Below the pieces are notes generated by a model, which worked only from the letters and a program-made list of their open reading frames with translations, was not told the DNA's origin and did no database searches. A DNA stretch of 43,099 nucleotides, from assembly GCA_001642005.1 (NCBI GenBank), contig LWCA01000185.1:1-43099 (forward strand). The letters run 5' to 3'. Below, one piece after another: positions 20,933 through 31,677 of this stretch. The stretch's first letter is position 1. Every line of letters begins with the position of its first letter. The translations under genes were made by a program, and so were the position numbers. The DNA is from Intoshia linei (taxonomy: Eukaryota; Orthonectida; Rhopaluridae).

Positions 20933-21599
20933 TTATTCCTGCAAATAATCACACAAGTTTTTGAAAGCTTTGTATCTGTGGGACATGTTGTTTTTTTCAT
21001 TCTCGTTCATTTCAGCGTATGTTTTCTCGCAAAAGTCGGGTTTAAAGATTGGATCCCATCCAAACGTTATTTTGCCTCGAGGTTCCACTATTTTACCATT
21101 TGTAGTTCCAACAAATAGCATAATCTTTCCTTTATTTTGTCTATTGTCCATGAAACCTAGTGTACATTTCACTTCGGCCGATTTGTCTTCAAACCCGTTT
21201 AATAATTTCGGTAGGTCTAAACATGTTTGAATAGATTATAATATATTTTTATAGTTTACCGTCAACGCCCAATTTTTTCAAAAAATCTCGAATGTACACT
21301 CCAGGTAGGCCGCCCAAAGCTTTAAAACCAAGACATGAATCTTCAATCAGTATGCTCGGTGTATCGTCACCATAATCAGTTTTTATTTCCTTGTAGGCCC
21401 TTTTTAATTTGTCTATGGCCACTTCGTCGGATGTACCTTGTATTTCGACCAAATCAATCTTAATTCTGTCAAAGAATATCTAATAATGTCAGTAAATTAG
21501 CAAATTAATTATTACATTCTTATTTGTAACAAGAGACTTTACAATATCTTCTGCCTCTTGATATTTGTTTTCGTTTGAAGTAACGAACAGTATTTTCAT
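20933..21599 (-). CDS. ITPA: Inosine triphosphate pyrophosphatase
   Basis: ITPA hydrolyses ITP, dITP and XTP to monophosphates and pyrophosphate, clearing deaminated purines from the nucleotide pool in the cytosol. Exons: 21599-21516, 21479-21260 and 21216-20933 (TAA at 20933-20935). The sum is 588 nt, 195 aa (human 194). The start MKILFVTSNENKYQEA holds the conserved T/SxNxxK nucleotide-binding motif. Then come LVEIQGTSDEVAIDK, IEDSCLGF, LGGLPGVYI, NGFEDKSAEVKCTL, PRGKITFGWDPIF, KTYAEM and the C-terminal SHRYKAF substrate-binding segment, all in family order. The two introns are 36 and 43 nt. No key residue appears missing, so the gene looks functional. Confidence 0.97.
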
Positions 21600-23035
21600 A
21601 GATTTAATATTTAAATTATGTAATTATTTATTTTGTTTATTAGTAATGTCACCTTGTTTTCTGTATATTAGTCTCTACAGTTTCTAGCAATATGGTAAAG
21701 TGGTTTCTGTCCTAATTAATATCGAGGGATTGGATATTTGAGGTATTCATAATAAAATATTTTGTTAGTATAAACTTTACAAATAAATCCTGAATTAAGC
21801 TAAAAGTTCATACATTTCAATTCCCAAGATAATCGTGTTACAACCAAAAACAACTTATGGTTTAACTTAATGGATAATCTTCGCTATTCGTTTCCTTTTT
21901 TAAAATTTTGATTTAATATCTGAAACAGTTGACGATGGCAGACATCACTTTCAGTCAAATATTTGTTAGTGTATTTTGACATAAAAATTTTTTTTTTGAT
22001 CGTAAGAAAATTATTTTTTATTTTTTTAGGCCTAAAATAAAATGTATACGAATTTAAAGCTTTTAGTTTGAACAGAAAAAGCAACAATATATTATAATTA
22101 TAATCCTGGTAATTGTAAGATAAATTTTAACAAAATTTTTGTACTTCAGAAAAATTAACAGTTCGTATATAGAAATGGCTTGTATTTATAGCGTCAGTAT
22201 TTTAATCGTAAAGTGCCAGTATTTTAAATAATTTGTCAGTAAAAAAAATTATTTTGTCATTACTTAACTTAAAAAAACTGACAAATATGTAATTGAATAC
22301 TGACAAAGTATATTTTAATATTTATACTGAAGATTTTTTATTAAAATACTGACAGTTTCGGTAATTAAATACTTCCCTATAGAAATTAAATCATATTATA
22401 AAAAGAATACAATATAAACAATTTATGGAAATTTTGAGAGCCTAAGCTAGCGGACCACCCGAAAATGAAAAATATCATTGAGATCCGTAGTACCATGCAG
22501 TCACTAGCTAGTAGCTACCCATCCATGGCTCTTGATTTGATATTTAACACAGAATACTCATGATATTCAAGAATATAATTTTTTTAATGTCCAGTTTGAA
22601 ATGATGAGGTCTCATTTTACAAAAAACACTTAACATTTGCTGAGACACACTAGTGCGCTAAGGTACAACTTTTGAGAAACACTAACCTAATTAGATTTCA
22701 AGTTTACTACTTTCATAAACTCCCAATCATAACATTGATATATGTATTAACTATTTGATAAAAATATCTTTGTGAATGGTTGACGTAAAAGTGTTAGATG
22801 TAAATAAATAATTACAAATTGACGAGTCACAAAGATGAATTAATCTTTTCAAATTAAAAATGATGAATTAGCGAGCCTTTGTTATCGGTTCTAGTGCTTC
22901 AAAAAGTAAAACCGCAAAAGAAATGAATGCACCACAATAATTGGAAATATAAAATGACGAACAAAATTGACAGATGGCAATACATGTAGTATAAATTTAA
23001 TAAAAATCAGGTACAATAAATAATGTATTTACTAT
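21600..23035. repeat. Intergenic with 160-bp inverted-repeat element (22193-22353) and R1 copy B
   Basis: At 22193 gtcagtattttaat is matched by attaaaatactgac ending at 22353. Internal pairs (tttgtcagtaaaaa / aaactgacaaat) extend the fold, so the whole block can form a long hairpin, as expected for a MITE. From ~22440 to 22690 lies a diverged copy of repeat R1. No supported gene. Confidence 0.55.
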
Positions 23036-26000
23036 TTATAAATAAAGACTAGCCGCAAAAACAATATCCTTTTTAATGAGTTCAATAGCTTTAGTAAATT
23101 TAGTTTCAAGGTCTGTTTGTTCAATCGTTTTAGCTGCTAGAGAAAGTTCACGCAAACACTCTTCGAGTCTTCGCATGGTTTTGATAATTGTACCTTCATA
23201 AATATCAGATTTTTCAAGTATACTCTTAAAAGATGCTCCATTACACCAATCATACACAATATTAATCATGTGAGGGTTAATAGATTTCAGGTATTTATTT
23301 TCATCAAAATCACGGATTTGGCATTCTTTGTTAGTCTCTGAAACTAATTTAGCTGTTTCAAATATTTTTATGTAATGAGACTGAAGAGATGCATGTAGCC
23401 TTAAAGGCATATTAGATTTTTCCTGAAAAACAAAGCATGAAGCCAATGCAGCAATTTGAGTAGGTTCCAAATCGTTAAAAAATTTATCAAATATTAACTC
23501 TGTCAACAAAATTGGATCAGCAGAAGCAATGTTACAACCTACTTTTCCTTTAGGTTCAATGATGCCATCATTATTGATAAACTGCATACGTTTCAGTAAA
23601 CTCTTTCGACACTTTAATTGGTCAATCAAGAGAATTTTTTTTTTGCTCTTAATATCTTCCTTTATTACTTTCAACTCATCCAACATTTTCAAAGAATCCA
23701 AAAATGCATTATATTCTTTTTCACACGCTTTATTCTTGTGAATTTGACTCCTTGTTAGTCGTTCTTCAAATTTCACAACATTTTCAACATAAGTCTTTAA
23801 TTTAGAGTGAGTAATACCCATATCTGATACTGGATCCAATAGTGGCAATCCATCAGGAAACTTTTGTATTATGCTTTGTAAATCTTGATATATTTTTTTT
23901 CTGTCCTGGCTTTGTGTTAAATTGTTCAAAAAGTACATTCTTATAGAGCTGAGTCTTGCAATTGTTTCAAGGGCGATGGACAACACAATAATATTGACTG
24001 AAGAAATAGATTTAGGAGGACATAATTGTTTCACATGCATATTTGGGGTGCAAGAAGAATCTATATTGACCAAACAATCTACAACATACTCATCTGTATT
24101 TTTAGTCTCATTCCCATTATTATGGAAACCTATCACAACACCCCAACCAAAATCGGTTTTATTATTTATAATTCTAATTATTCTACCTTTCTGCAAAAAA
24201 GGTATTATGTGTTCCGGTTTGTTTATTATATCTCGGATTTTTTTTTCATAAAAATCTATATTCTTTCTAATTTTATAATATTGTTTGTATTCACTCAAAT
24301 TTGTGAAACTGAGTGCATCATATTTTATTTTCAATTTTTGAAATTTATCGACCAATAGAGGAATGGATTTGTAGTTTTGAAATTGATAAAACGTACGTTG
24401 TAATAAAAAGTTTACATTCGAAGAAGACACACGAATCATATTTAAAATCATTGTATAAGAAAGGTAAAATGAGCTGTTGAGAGGGTCGGCCTTTCCTGTT
24501 AGCATCCTAAATCCTTCCTCCTTGTCCATCTTTTTATTAAGCATTACAATTACGATTCCTTTTTTGTCAATTGATCTACGACCAGCTCTACCAGACATTT
24601 GAATAAATTCTCCACTGTGCAATGTTCTTGAAAAAACTCCATCAAATTTTTGAGTATCTGAAAATAAAACGGTTCGAGCCGGCATATTAACACCCATTGC
24701 AAACGTTTCTGTGGCAAAAAGAGCTTTAACTAATCCTTCCGAAAAAAGTATTTCCACAGTTTCTTTTAAAATAGGCAATAAACCCGAATGGTGAATTCCA
24801 ATTCCACGCTTCAAAAGTGATAACAGATTAGTCACTTGAACTAAATTTTTATCTTCATCCGATAATGTGTCGATAGCATTATTGAATATTTCTACAACAG
24901 TATCTCGATCGTCAGAATCGTTAAAATTAAATTCACTGATTTGTAACGCATAATCTTCGCACAGTTTTCGAGAAAATGTAAAAACGATTACGGGAGCCAT
25001 GTCTCTTCCCATGATCATCTTAAACAGCCTTTTAAAGTCGCTTTGAACATTTCTTTTTGCGGTTGAACTTTCTAATTTTCGAAACACAGCATCGTAAGTG
25101 TCTCTTATAAACTCGTCGTCCTCTTTAACAACTAAATGGATTCCTGTATCTCCACTAACATAAACGTATTTTTGCAAAGGAATTGGTCTATAATCTGTAT
25201 AAACTAAATTACATGGGTGTTCGTGAATGTTGCATATCCAATCTGCAAATTCATCGCCATTTGAAATTGTGGCCGATAAGAAAACGAACCTAACCTGCTT
25301 TGGTAGAAGTGCAATCGATTCTTCCCATACAATACCGCGTTCTGGGTCTCTCATGTAATGAATTTCATCAAAAATTAACCATTTTACTTGTTTCACAATT
25401 TCAGCTCCTCTATAAATCATGCTTTTTAAAATTTCTGTTGTCATAACCAAACAATTTGCGTTAGAATTAATTGTTACATCTCCCGTCATTAAGCCAACAT
25501 CTTCAAACTCGTCATACAATTCCCTGTACTTTTGATTACTGAGAGCTTTGATAGGAGAGGTGTAAATGACTCTTTGTTTGTTCTGTAAGCAAACTGCAAT
25601 AGCATAAAGTGCTACAGCAGTTTTACCGGAAGATGTGTGTGAAGCAACCAAAACGGACTGATCGTTTGCAACACAATTTATGGCAGACCTTTGAAAAGGA
25701 TCCAATGTAAACGAGAATTCTTTTGCTCTCTTGAAATTGACGTTTAACGGTTTAAATATTTTCTTCGCAGGATAGTATACCTATAATAAAAATATAACAT
25801 TATACAATTCAAAATTACCTCATGAGTACAACCCGGATCGGTTTTTATTACGTGCCTTATATTACATTTTGAGTCATCACAAATATACCTAATATAAACA
25901 TTAATTATACGATTATTTATTTGTCAAAATTACTCTTCACAAATGTCATCCGAAATTTGATTACATTTCATTTCAATCAATTCCTTAATGTTTTCCAGGT

Positions 26001-26815
26001 TTCTATTATCTGTATCATCATCATCTGCATCTCTAAAATTAAAAATTGAAAAAAAAAATTTGCAATTCAATTGGTTCTAGAATCAAAACTTCCCATCACT
26101 GTCCACATCAGGTTGTCAAAGTGGTATACATTGACCCCAAACCTGTTTAATGTTTTGAAATAATTAGGGATTAACGACAAACGTAGAAAACCGTGATATA
26201 CAGTACTATCCAAACCTATCGTGCCCGAGACCCCTCTTCCGGTCCACGGCGAAATTTTTGTAAAATGGTGGCATCATTTTTCAAAATTGAGCATTAAAAA
26301 AATGATACTCTAGATATCATAACTATTTTGTGAGTTAAATTTAAAATATCAAGTCAAGAGTCTTAAAGAAGTCGTTGATATTTTAGATTGTTTACTTAAA
26401 TTATTAACTATCGCACAGGGTTTTTCGATTTCATAATTTATTGATATTATTTATCGCACGAGTATGTGCGATAGATCCTCAAATTGTTGTAATCAACATT
26501 TTGAAATATTTACTGAACGAACAAAAAATAGCGATGACACACAATGCTTGAAACCGTGTCTGTAGTGAAGAAGGCTGTTACTATTATGATGAAAAATTAC
26601 TAAATTAGCGCTAACTTAAAATTAATAAAATATTAAAACGGGTATATTTATAAAATAAAAGAAATCCTGATATAAATATTGCAATAATTTGAACGTTTGT
26701 TGATAAACTATGATAATAATTACATTTCAGCAACTTGTTCTTCTTCGGGTAATAAACAATTTGTTTCGACATTATCTTGCATTTCTACATCTCTTCCATT
26801 TTCTTCTATAGTCAT
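23036..26815 (-). CDS. MTREX: Exosome-associated RNA helicase MTR4
   Basis: MTR4 is the 3'-5' DExH helicase that unwinds and feeds RNA to the nuclear exosome, in TRAMP/NEXT-like complexes. Exons: 26815-26724, 26032-25934, 25888-25819 and 25780-23036, 3006 nt, 1001 aa (human 1042). The short acidic N-terminus (MTIEENGRDVEM) leads to DPGCTHEV, LDPFQRSAINCV, Walker A SHTSSGKT (K140), MTTEILKSM, DEIHYMRD (225-228), FLSATI, YTDYRPIPLQ, GIGIHHSGLLP, ATETFAMGVNMPARTV and QMSGRAGRR (~480). An arch with a KOW-like segment (GWGVVIGF, ~630) and the DSHCT domain with WCNGASF and MRRLEE follow. The C-terminus DIVFAASLYL is a strict MTR4 signature. Introns are 691, 45 and 38 nt. A decayed second copy lies ~10 kb away at 34.3-36.2 kb on the same strand. 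Confidence 0.97.
26215..26390 (-). repeat. Dispersed repeat R1, copy C, within MTR4 intron 1
   Basis: Read on the minus strand, tgacttgatattttaaattt and then catttttttaatgctcaa match the core of the R1 copies at 16.5 and 22.6 kb. A further fragment (cgaaatttttgtaaaat) recurs at 33.98 kb. Confidence 0.5.
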
Positions 26816-29206
26816 AGTTTATTAATTTTTTATTCTTAAAAATATTTTAAATTAGTGATAATTAATTCTAAATGTAATAAAGATGTTTTCATTTTATTTC
26901 AAATATGAAATGATTGAAATTCAATCATAATTTATATTATTTTTATTGGAATTTACAATTTGTAGTAAATTAATAGGACCTAGATTAATTATTTATTAGT
27001 TGTGATTCTGATTGGGTGAATGAATCCTTACTTATATAAAGTAATTTAGCTAAAAATGTTTGTTTAACTGTATATCTGCCTACCTGTTTGTTTGTTAACA
27101 TTTATTTAGGCACGTAAAATGCGTAGACTTTTAAAAATAACTATTTCTAATACAATTTTTCGTCGGTTCGATTTAAAACAAATTGTATAATCAGCAAATA
27201 ATTCGGTCAAGGCAAAAACCCAAGTATCCATTTTTAGAAATCAAACCAGTCTCAGAATTTAAAAAATATACACTCTAATACAGATTATAAAATCATAAAC
27301 ATTATATTAAACTAGTGAGATGCTGTTGGCGTATCATTTGGAAAGCACTGCTGTAGGTGGTTGTTCGTAAAATATCAATTTGATATCTAATTCTGTATTG
27401 GCGTCTAAGACATATTTCGATTATAAAAGCGGTTTTTTGACCATGAAGACGTCACTTTTTGTGTCATATCTGGAGATAACTGTATAAATTGTAATTTTTT
27501 TTAAAATTCTAGGACTATTTGAACTTTCTGAAAAAAAGGTAATTTGTGGTTTTGGCCCTAAAGACAACTTTTTGTAATTTACATTTATGACAATTTTCAT
27601 GATTTTAAAATCTGTATCAGAGTCTACATTTTTTTAACCTATAGGATTCGTTTGATTTAAAAAAAAGGATAATTAGGGTTTTGACCGGTAAGATATGTTT
27701 TTGAGATTTAAATTTATCTTAATTTCACCACCAAAAAAAACTGTAATGAAAATGTGAAATTTTTAAAAGTCTGATACCCTTAGTTATTTAAATAAAAGAT
27801 AATAGACAGACAAACAAAGTGTTTTATATAAATTAGGATTTCAATTTCAAAAACATATATCTTTACGGTCAAAATCCAAATTTACCCATTATTTTAAGAA
27901 AAATAGAAACAATCTAATAGTTCTAGGATTTTAAAAAAAATCACATTAAAATAAAATTTTTGGAACCGAACGAAGAAAAAATTCAAAATATAATATTTTT
28001 TTTATAATTTAGCTATATTTAACTGAATTGACAACCGTAAGTTCGTTAATTGATCATTCTCAAAATTAATCATCAGATAGTTTGTTTTTTTTAAACTTTC
28101 AGATTGACAGGTTTATCAAAAGCTAAAAAATTGAATAAAGTTGGATAAAATCTGTCATCCTAATTAAATATATTCATTAGGTTTGGGGTTTCCACAATTT
28201 TTTCACGGTGGACTGGTAATAAATTGACTTCTCATTAGTAAATTAGTTTATTAAATTATATCGCAAACATTTGGGAAAAGCTGTATTAGGGTGATTCAAA
28301 AAGTAAAAATTTTGCGAGTTTCCAGTGGCGTAACGTCATAGTGTGCAAAGTGTTCGCCGAACACCCTAGAAAATTTAAAAAAATTATATTTAATATATAA
28401 CATAATTATTATAGTTCATATTCGATATTCATATGTCAATAATAAATTATTGGCTACCTAGTAATTATACTTTATTTTAGTAATACGTACTTTATTATAA
28501 AGGTGAAAAGTTTTTTAAATTGAAATTTGAACTCATAAAAAAAATATTTTATGGTGTGAAGTTCACAGTACATATACATTGTGAACACCATAAAATATTT
28601 TTAATTTTTTTTGTAATATGGTATCTTAATATTTCAGCTTTAACTTCTGTCTGTAATGCATGATATAATATTTCAAAAACTAAATTTTTAATTTTGAAAA
28701 AAGGATGCAACAAACAAGGTTTTTTTACGACTTTATACCTAAAAGAAGTTAAAGAAATATTTAGTTTCTAATTTTTAAAATTATTTTTTCACTTTTATTT
28801 CATTTCATTTTTATAATAAAGTACATTACGAAATATGAGTCATAATTAGGGCAATTTTTTAAATAACATAAAATAAAAAAGACTAACCACTGATTTTTAG
28901 TAACTTTTAGCTGTTATTAGTAACTTTAAAATTTTTTTTTGTATACAAATCTAATTTGAATCTTGTTAACTTCAATCGATTAGTTTTTATTTTTTCCAAG
29001 TATTTTTTGTTTTTATTTCGTACCGTTTCAAAATTCATCAAAATTCAAAATATTTACTGAAATTTTTTTTCTCTAAATAAATAACTTTCTATTATTTGGA
29101 TATTTGGTCCTGCCCAACTGTAAACCAGCTAAAATGTTCAAAATCTTAAAATCTTATAGTATTTTCCATTGATAATATTTATAGTCTATAACGTCTAAAA
29201 TTCTTT
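26816..29206. repeat. Repeat-rich intergenic region
   Basis: No gene recognised. It holds three units of the 110-120 bp degenerate repeat (27410-27740) and a partial inverted unit near 27840-27900. At about 28485-28845 there is a MITE-like block with ends related to gtactttattataaa in inverted orientation. At its centre a strong hairpin has arms aaaatattttatggtgt (28542-28558) and acaccataaaatatttt (28585-28601). The surrounding DNA is very AT-rich with long A and T runs. Confidence 0.5.
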
Positions 29207-29623
29207 TCAATTCTCTTTATATCCTTCTTTCATACGTCTGCTATATGCAAAAGGCAATGGCTGTGACGTATTTCTTGAATCAATTAAAATTACTTTAAAC
29301 TTGCCCCTGAACCGTCGATGATAGAGATGTTTCTTTTGATAATGTATATCCATCAAATCAATTAAATTTAAGATTTTTGAACAAGAGACAAGACCCTCAA
29401 CTTCAACATACAAATGAAAATACATGGAATGTCTCGTCCTATAAAATGAGCTATTCACATCAGCCCGTAAAATATTCCACTTTCTAAATAGCAGAACCGC
29501 ATTTTCGGACATTTGTTTAGAAAGTCCTAAAACTGCCACAAACTTGTTCACTTCTTTCTGGCTGATTTCTACAAACAAATCACCTGGATTGTATGAAAGA
29601 TCATTTGAGTCATCTCTAATCAC
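29207..29623 (-). CDS. Fragment of a dispersed, transposon-associated protein family
   Basis: A 138-aa frame reads VLGLSKQMSENAVLLFRKWN, then LYVEVEGLVSCSKILNL, KFKVILIDSRN and SQPLPFAYSRRMKEGYKE. It recalls a multicopy family in arthropod and cnidarian genomes with the pattern 'LGLSK..aellgsRL..wNLL', 'FiDsS..slKaVLlHNGn...siPvA...MKE.Y'. That resemblance is from memory and not verified. The family is often repeated and may be transposon-derived. The frame ends at MKEGYKEN, earlier than those proteins usually do, so it is probably truncated. It abuts copy B of the CAGAGCC repeat. Confidence 0.45.
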   Translation of the reverse strand: MIRDDSNDLSYNPGDLFVEISQKEVNKFVAVLGLSKQMSENAVLLFRKWNILRADVNSSFYRTRHSMYFHLYVEVEGLVSCSKILNLIDLMDIHYQKKHLYHRRFRGKFKVILIDSRNTSQPLPFAYSRRMKEGYKEN

Positions 29624-29749
29624 AGAGGCAGAATTTGAAAATTGGCTGATGATTATGGCTCGTATAGGAGCTTTACAGCATCAAACAATAATTTGGGTAC
29701 AATCGAATTTAAACTTCTGTTTGACATTTAGATTGACGTTTGAAAATTA

Positions 29750-30081
29750 GTTAGAAAGTAGTTTAAAGAATCAAAGTTCTGGTAAATATTCAATTTAAAA
29801 TATATTCTACAATATTCATCATATAATATTGACATAAAAACTGTTTCAAATAATAATATTAAACATTAAAACCTTTCTATTAAGTGAATATTCAAAAATC
29901 AAAAAAAAGTAGAAAATCTTTGATTTTCTTTTATTAATTTTCAAAAACGGGGCTTCTAAAAAAGAGCCCTAAAATCTTTTTATCGCTTCGCTCGAAATAC
30001 TTTTTTAATTCGCTCAAAATTTTAAAGGGCCTCCGGCCCTTTGCTTAGCCCAGGGCCACGAAGTGGCTTAAGACGGCTCTG
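29750..30081. repeat. CAGAGCCGTYTTAA repeat family, copy B
   Basis: From tagtttaaagaatcaaag onward the sequence is closely similar to copy A in the Dicer intron (both contain acataaaaactgtttcaaa and taatattaaacattaaaac). It runs through GGGCCTCCGGCCC and CTTAGCCCAGGGCCACG to the end TTAAGACGGCTCTG at 30081. The left end is cut off by the reading frame at 29.2-29.6 kb or the element beneath it. Confidence 0.65.
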
Positions 30082-31677
30082 GATATAATTTTTATGTAAC
30101 AAAAATCGTCTACTGTGGTTCTTAAACTTTTCCATGTAACGACGATGACGCACCCCTGATGCAGTGATTCTAAGCCGGTGTGCCATTAGTAGCGTTAAGG
30201 TGTGCGTCAAAAAAATTTGAGTTTATTATATAAATTTTTGACAGGTTTATAACCAAGGATATCAGCCATAACACAAATAAAATTTATAATTAATAACATT
30301 TAGATTACATATCCCCAAAAATTTGTTGAATTGAAAAACAAGAAAATAATAAGTAATACCTAGTCGACAAATTAACAAACTAAATTTTAGTAAATGAAAT
30401 TAGAAATACTATCAAAATTACCACATTGGTTCCTCTATTTCAAAAATGAAGGGGTATTAAAAATAAAAAATAGTAATATATAAATATAAACATAAAACAT
30501 CTCGCGCCATCAAAATGTTATTACCAGAAAAATTAAAAGATTAGTTCATTTTTATAAAATGCATTATTGCAGAGTTGCCAGATGTTGAAATTTAATCCCA
30601 AAGCCTTAGACTTAAAAAATCCCAATTTTATTCCACCATTAATAAAATTAAATAATATTTACTAAAAAATACCATTTCAAACCCTTTGTAAAAATCCCCT
30701 TTTTACGATTTTACAAAAAAACTTGTGAGGAAAAAAGGTTTTAATTCAACCCCACAATAAAAAATCCAATTTTAGCAACCCTTAAGCCTTAACTTAAGGT
30801 AAAATCTCTTTTCCTACATTTTATTTGAAAATTTAACCAAACCTTACGAAAAAATCCAAAAATTTAGTAACCATGAAGGAAAAATCCCATTTCCGAGTAC
30901 TTAGATCAAAACATTAAAAATTTGTGAGACTCACAAGCGTTACAGCATTCAGTTTAAATTTTACAAATTAGTCATTTATATATTTAAAAAAATTTGCTGG
31001 TACCAACAAATGAACCACCTTGTATATGGATCAAGATTTGAGATATTTTTGCATGTTATGTAAAAACTGATTAGCAAAATATATTGTAATTTTTAAATTT
31101 AGGGGAAATATACTTTCAAGAGGTCAAAAACAACTTTTGTTAATTTGTCGGTTATTTTTCCACAAGCCAAAAATTGCATGTAAATAAATAATGTAAATCA
31201 GGGTGGGCATAAAATGACCCGTTCAACATTTTCATCTGACCCACGAAATTCTTCACTGATTGTTAATGTATAATTTAATATTAATTAATTTTTTCACCAT
31301 TAGAAATTAGTCACATACCATCTTGGCTAATAATAATTCCTGTTAACGATTAGTTTTGTTGAATCAGGCAATAATTTTAATTATAGGAATAAAGAAACAG
31401 TTTACATCTAATTTACTTCAATAGAGTTGAAAAAAAATGTGATTCGACACTTGGGTAAAAACTAGTGCCCATCCATTTATTGACATTTTAAAAAAATATA
31501 TACTTATTTTTATATAGTTTTGGACGAATGTTTCAATAGTATTGAAAGTAATTTGGCAAAATCACTATTAAAAAGATTCACCGAAAATGAAAATTGTACA
31601 AAAATAGTCTAACAACACAAAACAATGACTTTGCACATTTGTTTAAAACAATTATTAAAATATCACATTTATAAATA
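30082..31677. repeat. Intergenic with hAT-like ends and inverted dispersed repeat
   Basis: At 30106-30128 ctgtggttcttaaactttt and at 30161-30190 cagtgattctaagccggtg resemble hAT transposon ends. At 30565-30900 the block starting agttgccagatgttg is the reverse-orientation partner of 14300-15010. At 31519-31609 (plus) a short frame preceded by TATATAG reads LDECFNSIESNLAKSLLKRF up to TAA. It could be an orphan last exon, but no upstream exons were found. Confidence 0.45.

Noticed and set aside
21884-22087. Minus-strand 67-codon frame
   Set aside because: Lys/Phe-rich, in AT-rich intergenic DNA, no recognisable motif.
23529-24358. Plus-strand frames opposite MTR4
   Set aside because: Shadows of the MTR4 coding strand.
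29544-30210. Small frames at 29544-29750 and 30022-30210
   Set aside because: Antisense of the transposon-like gene and translation of the CAGAGCC repeat end; not coding.
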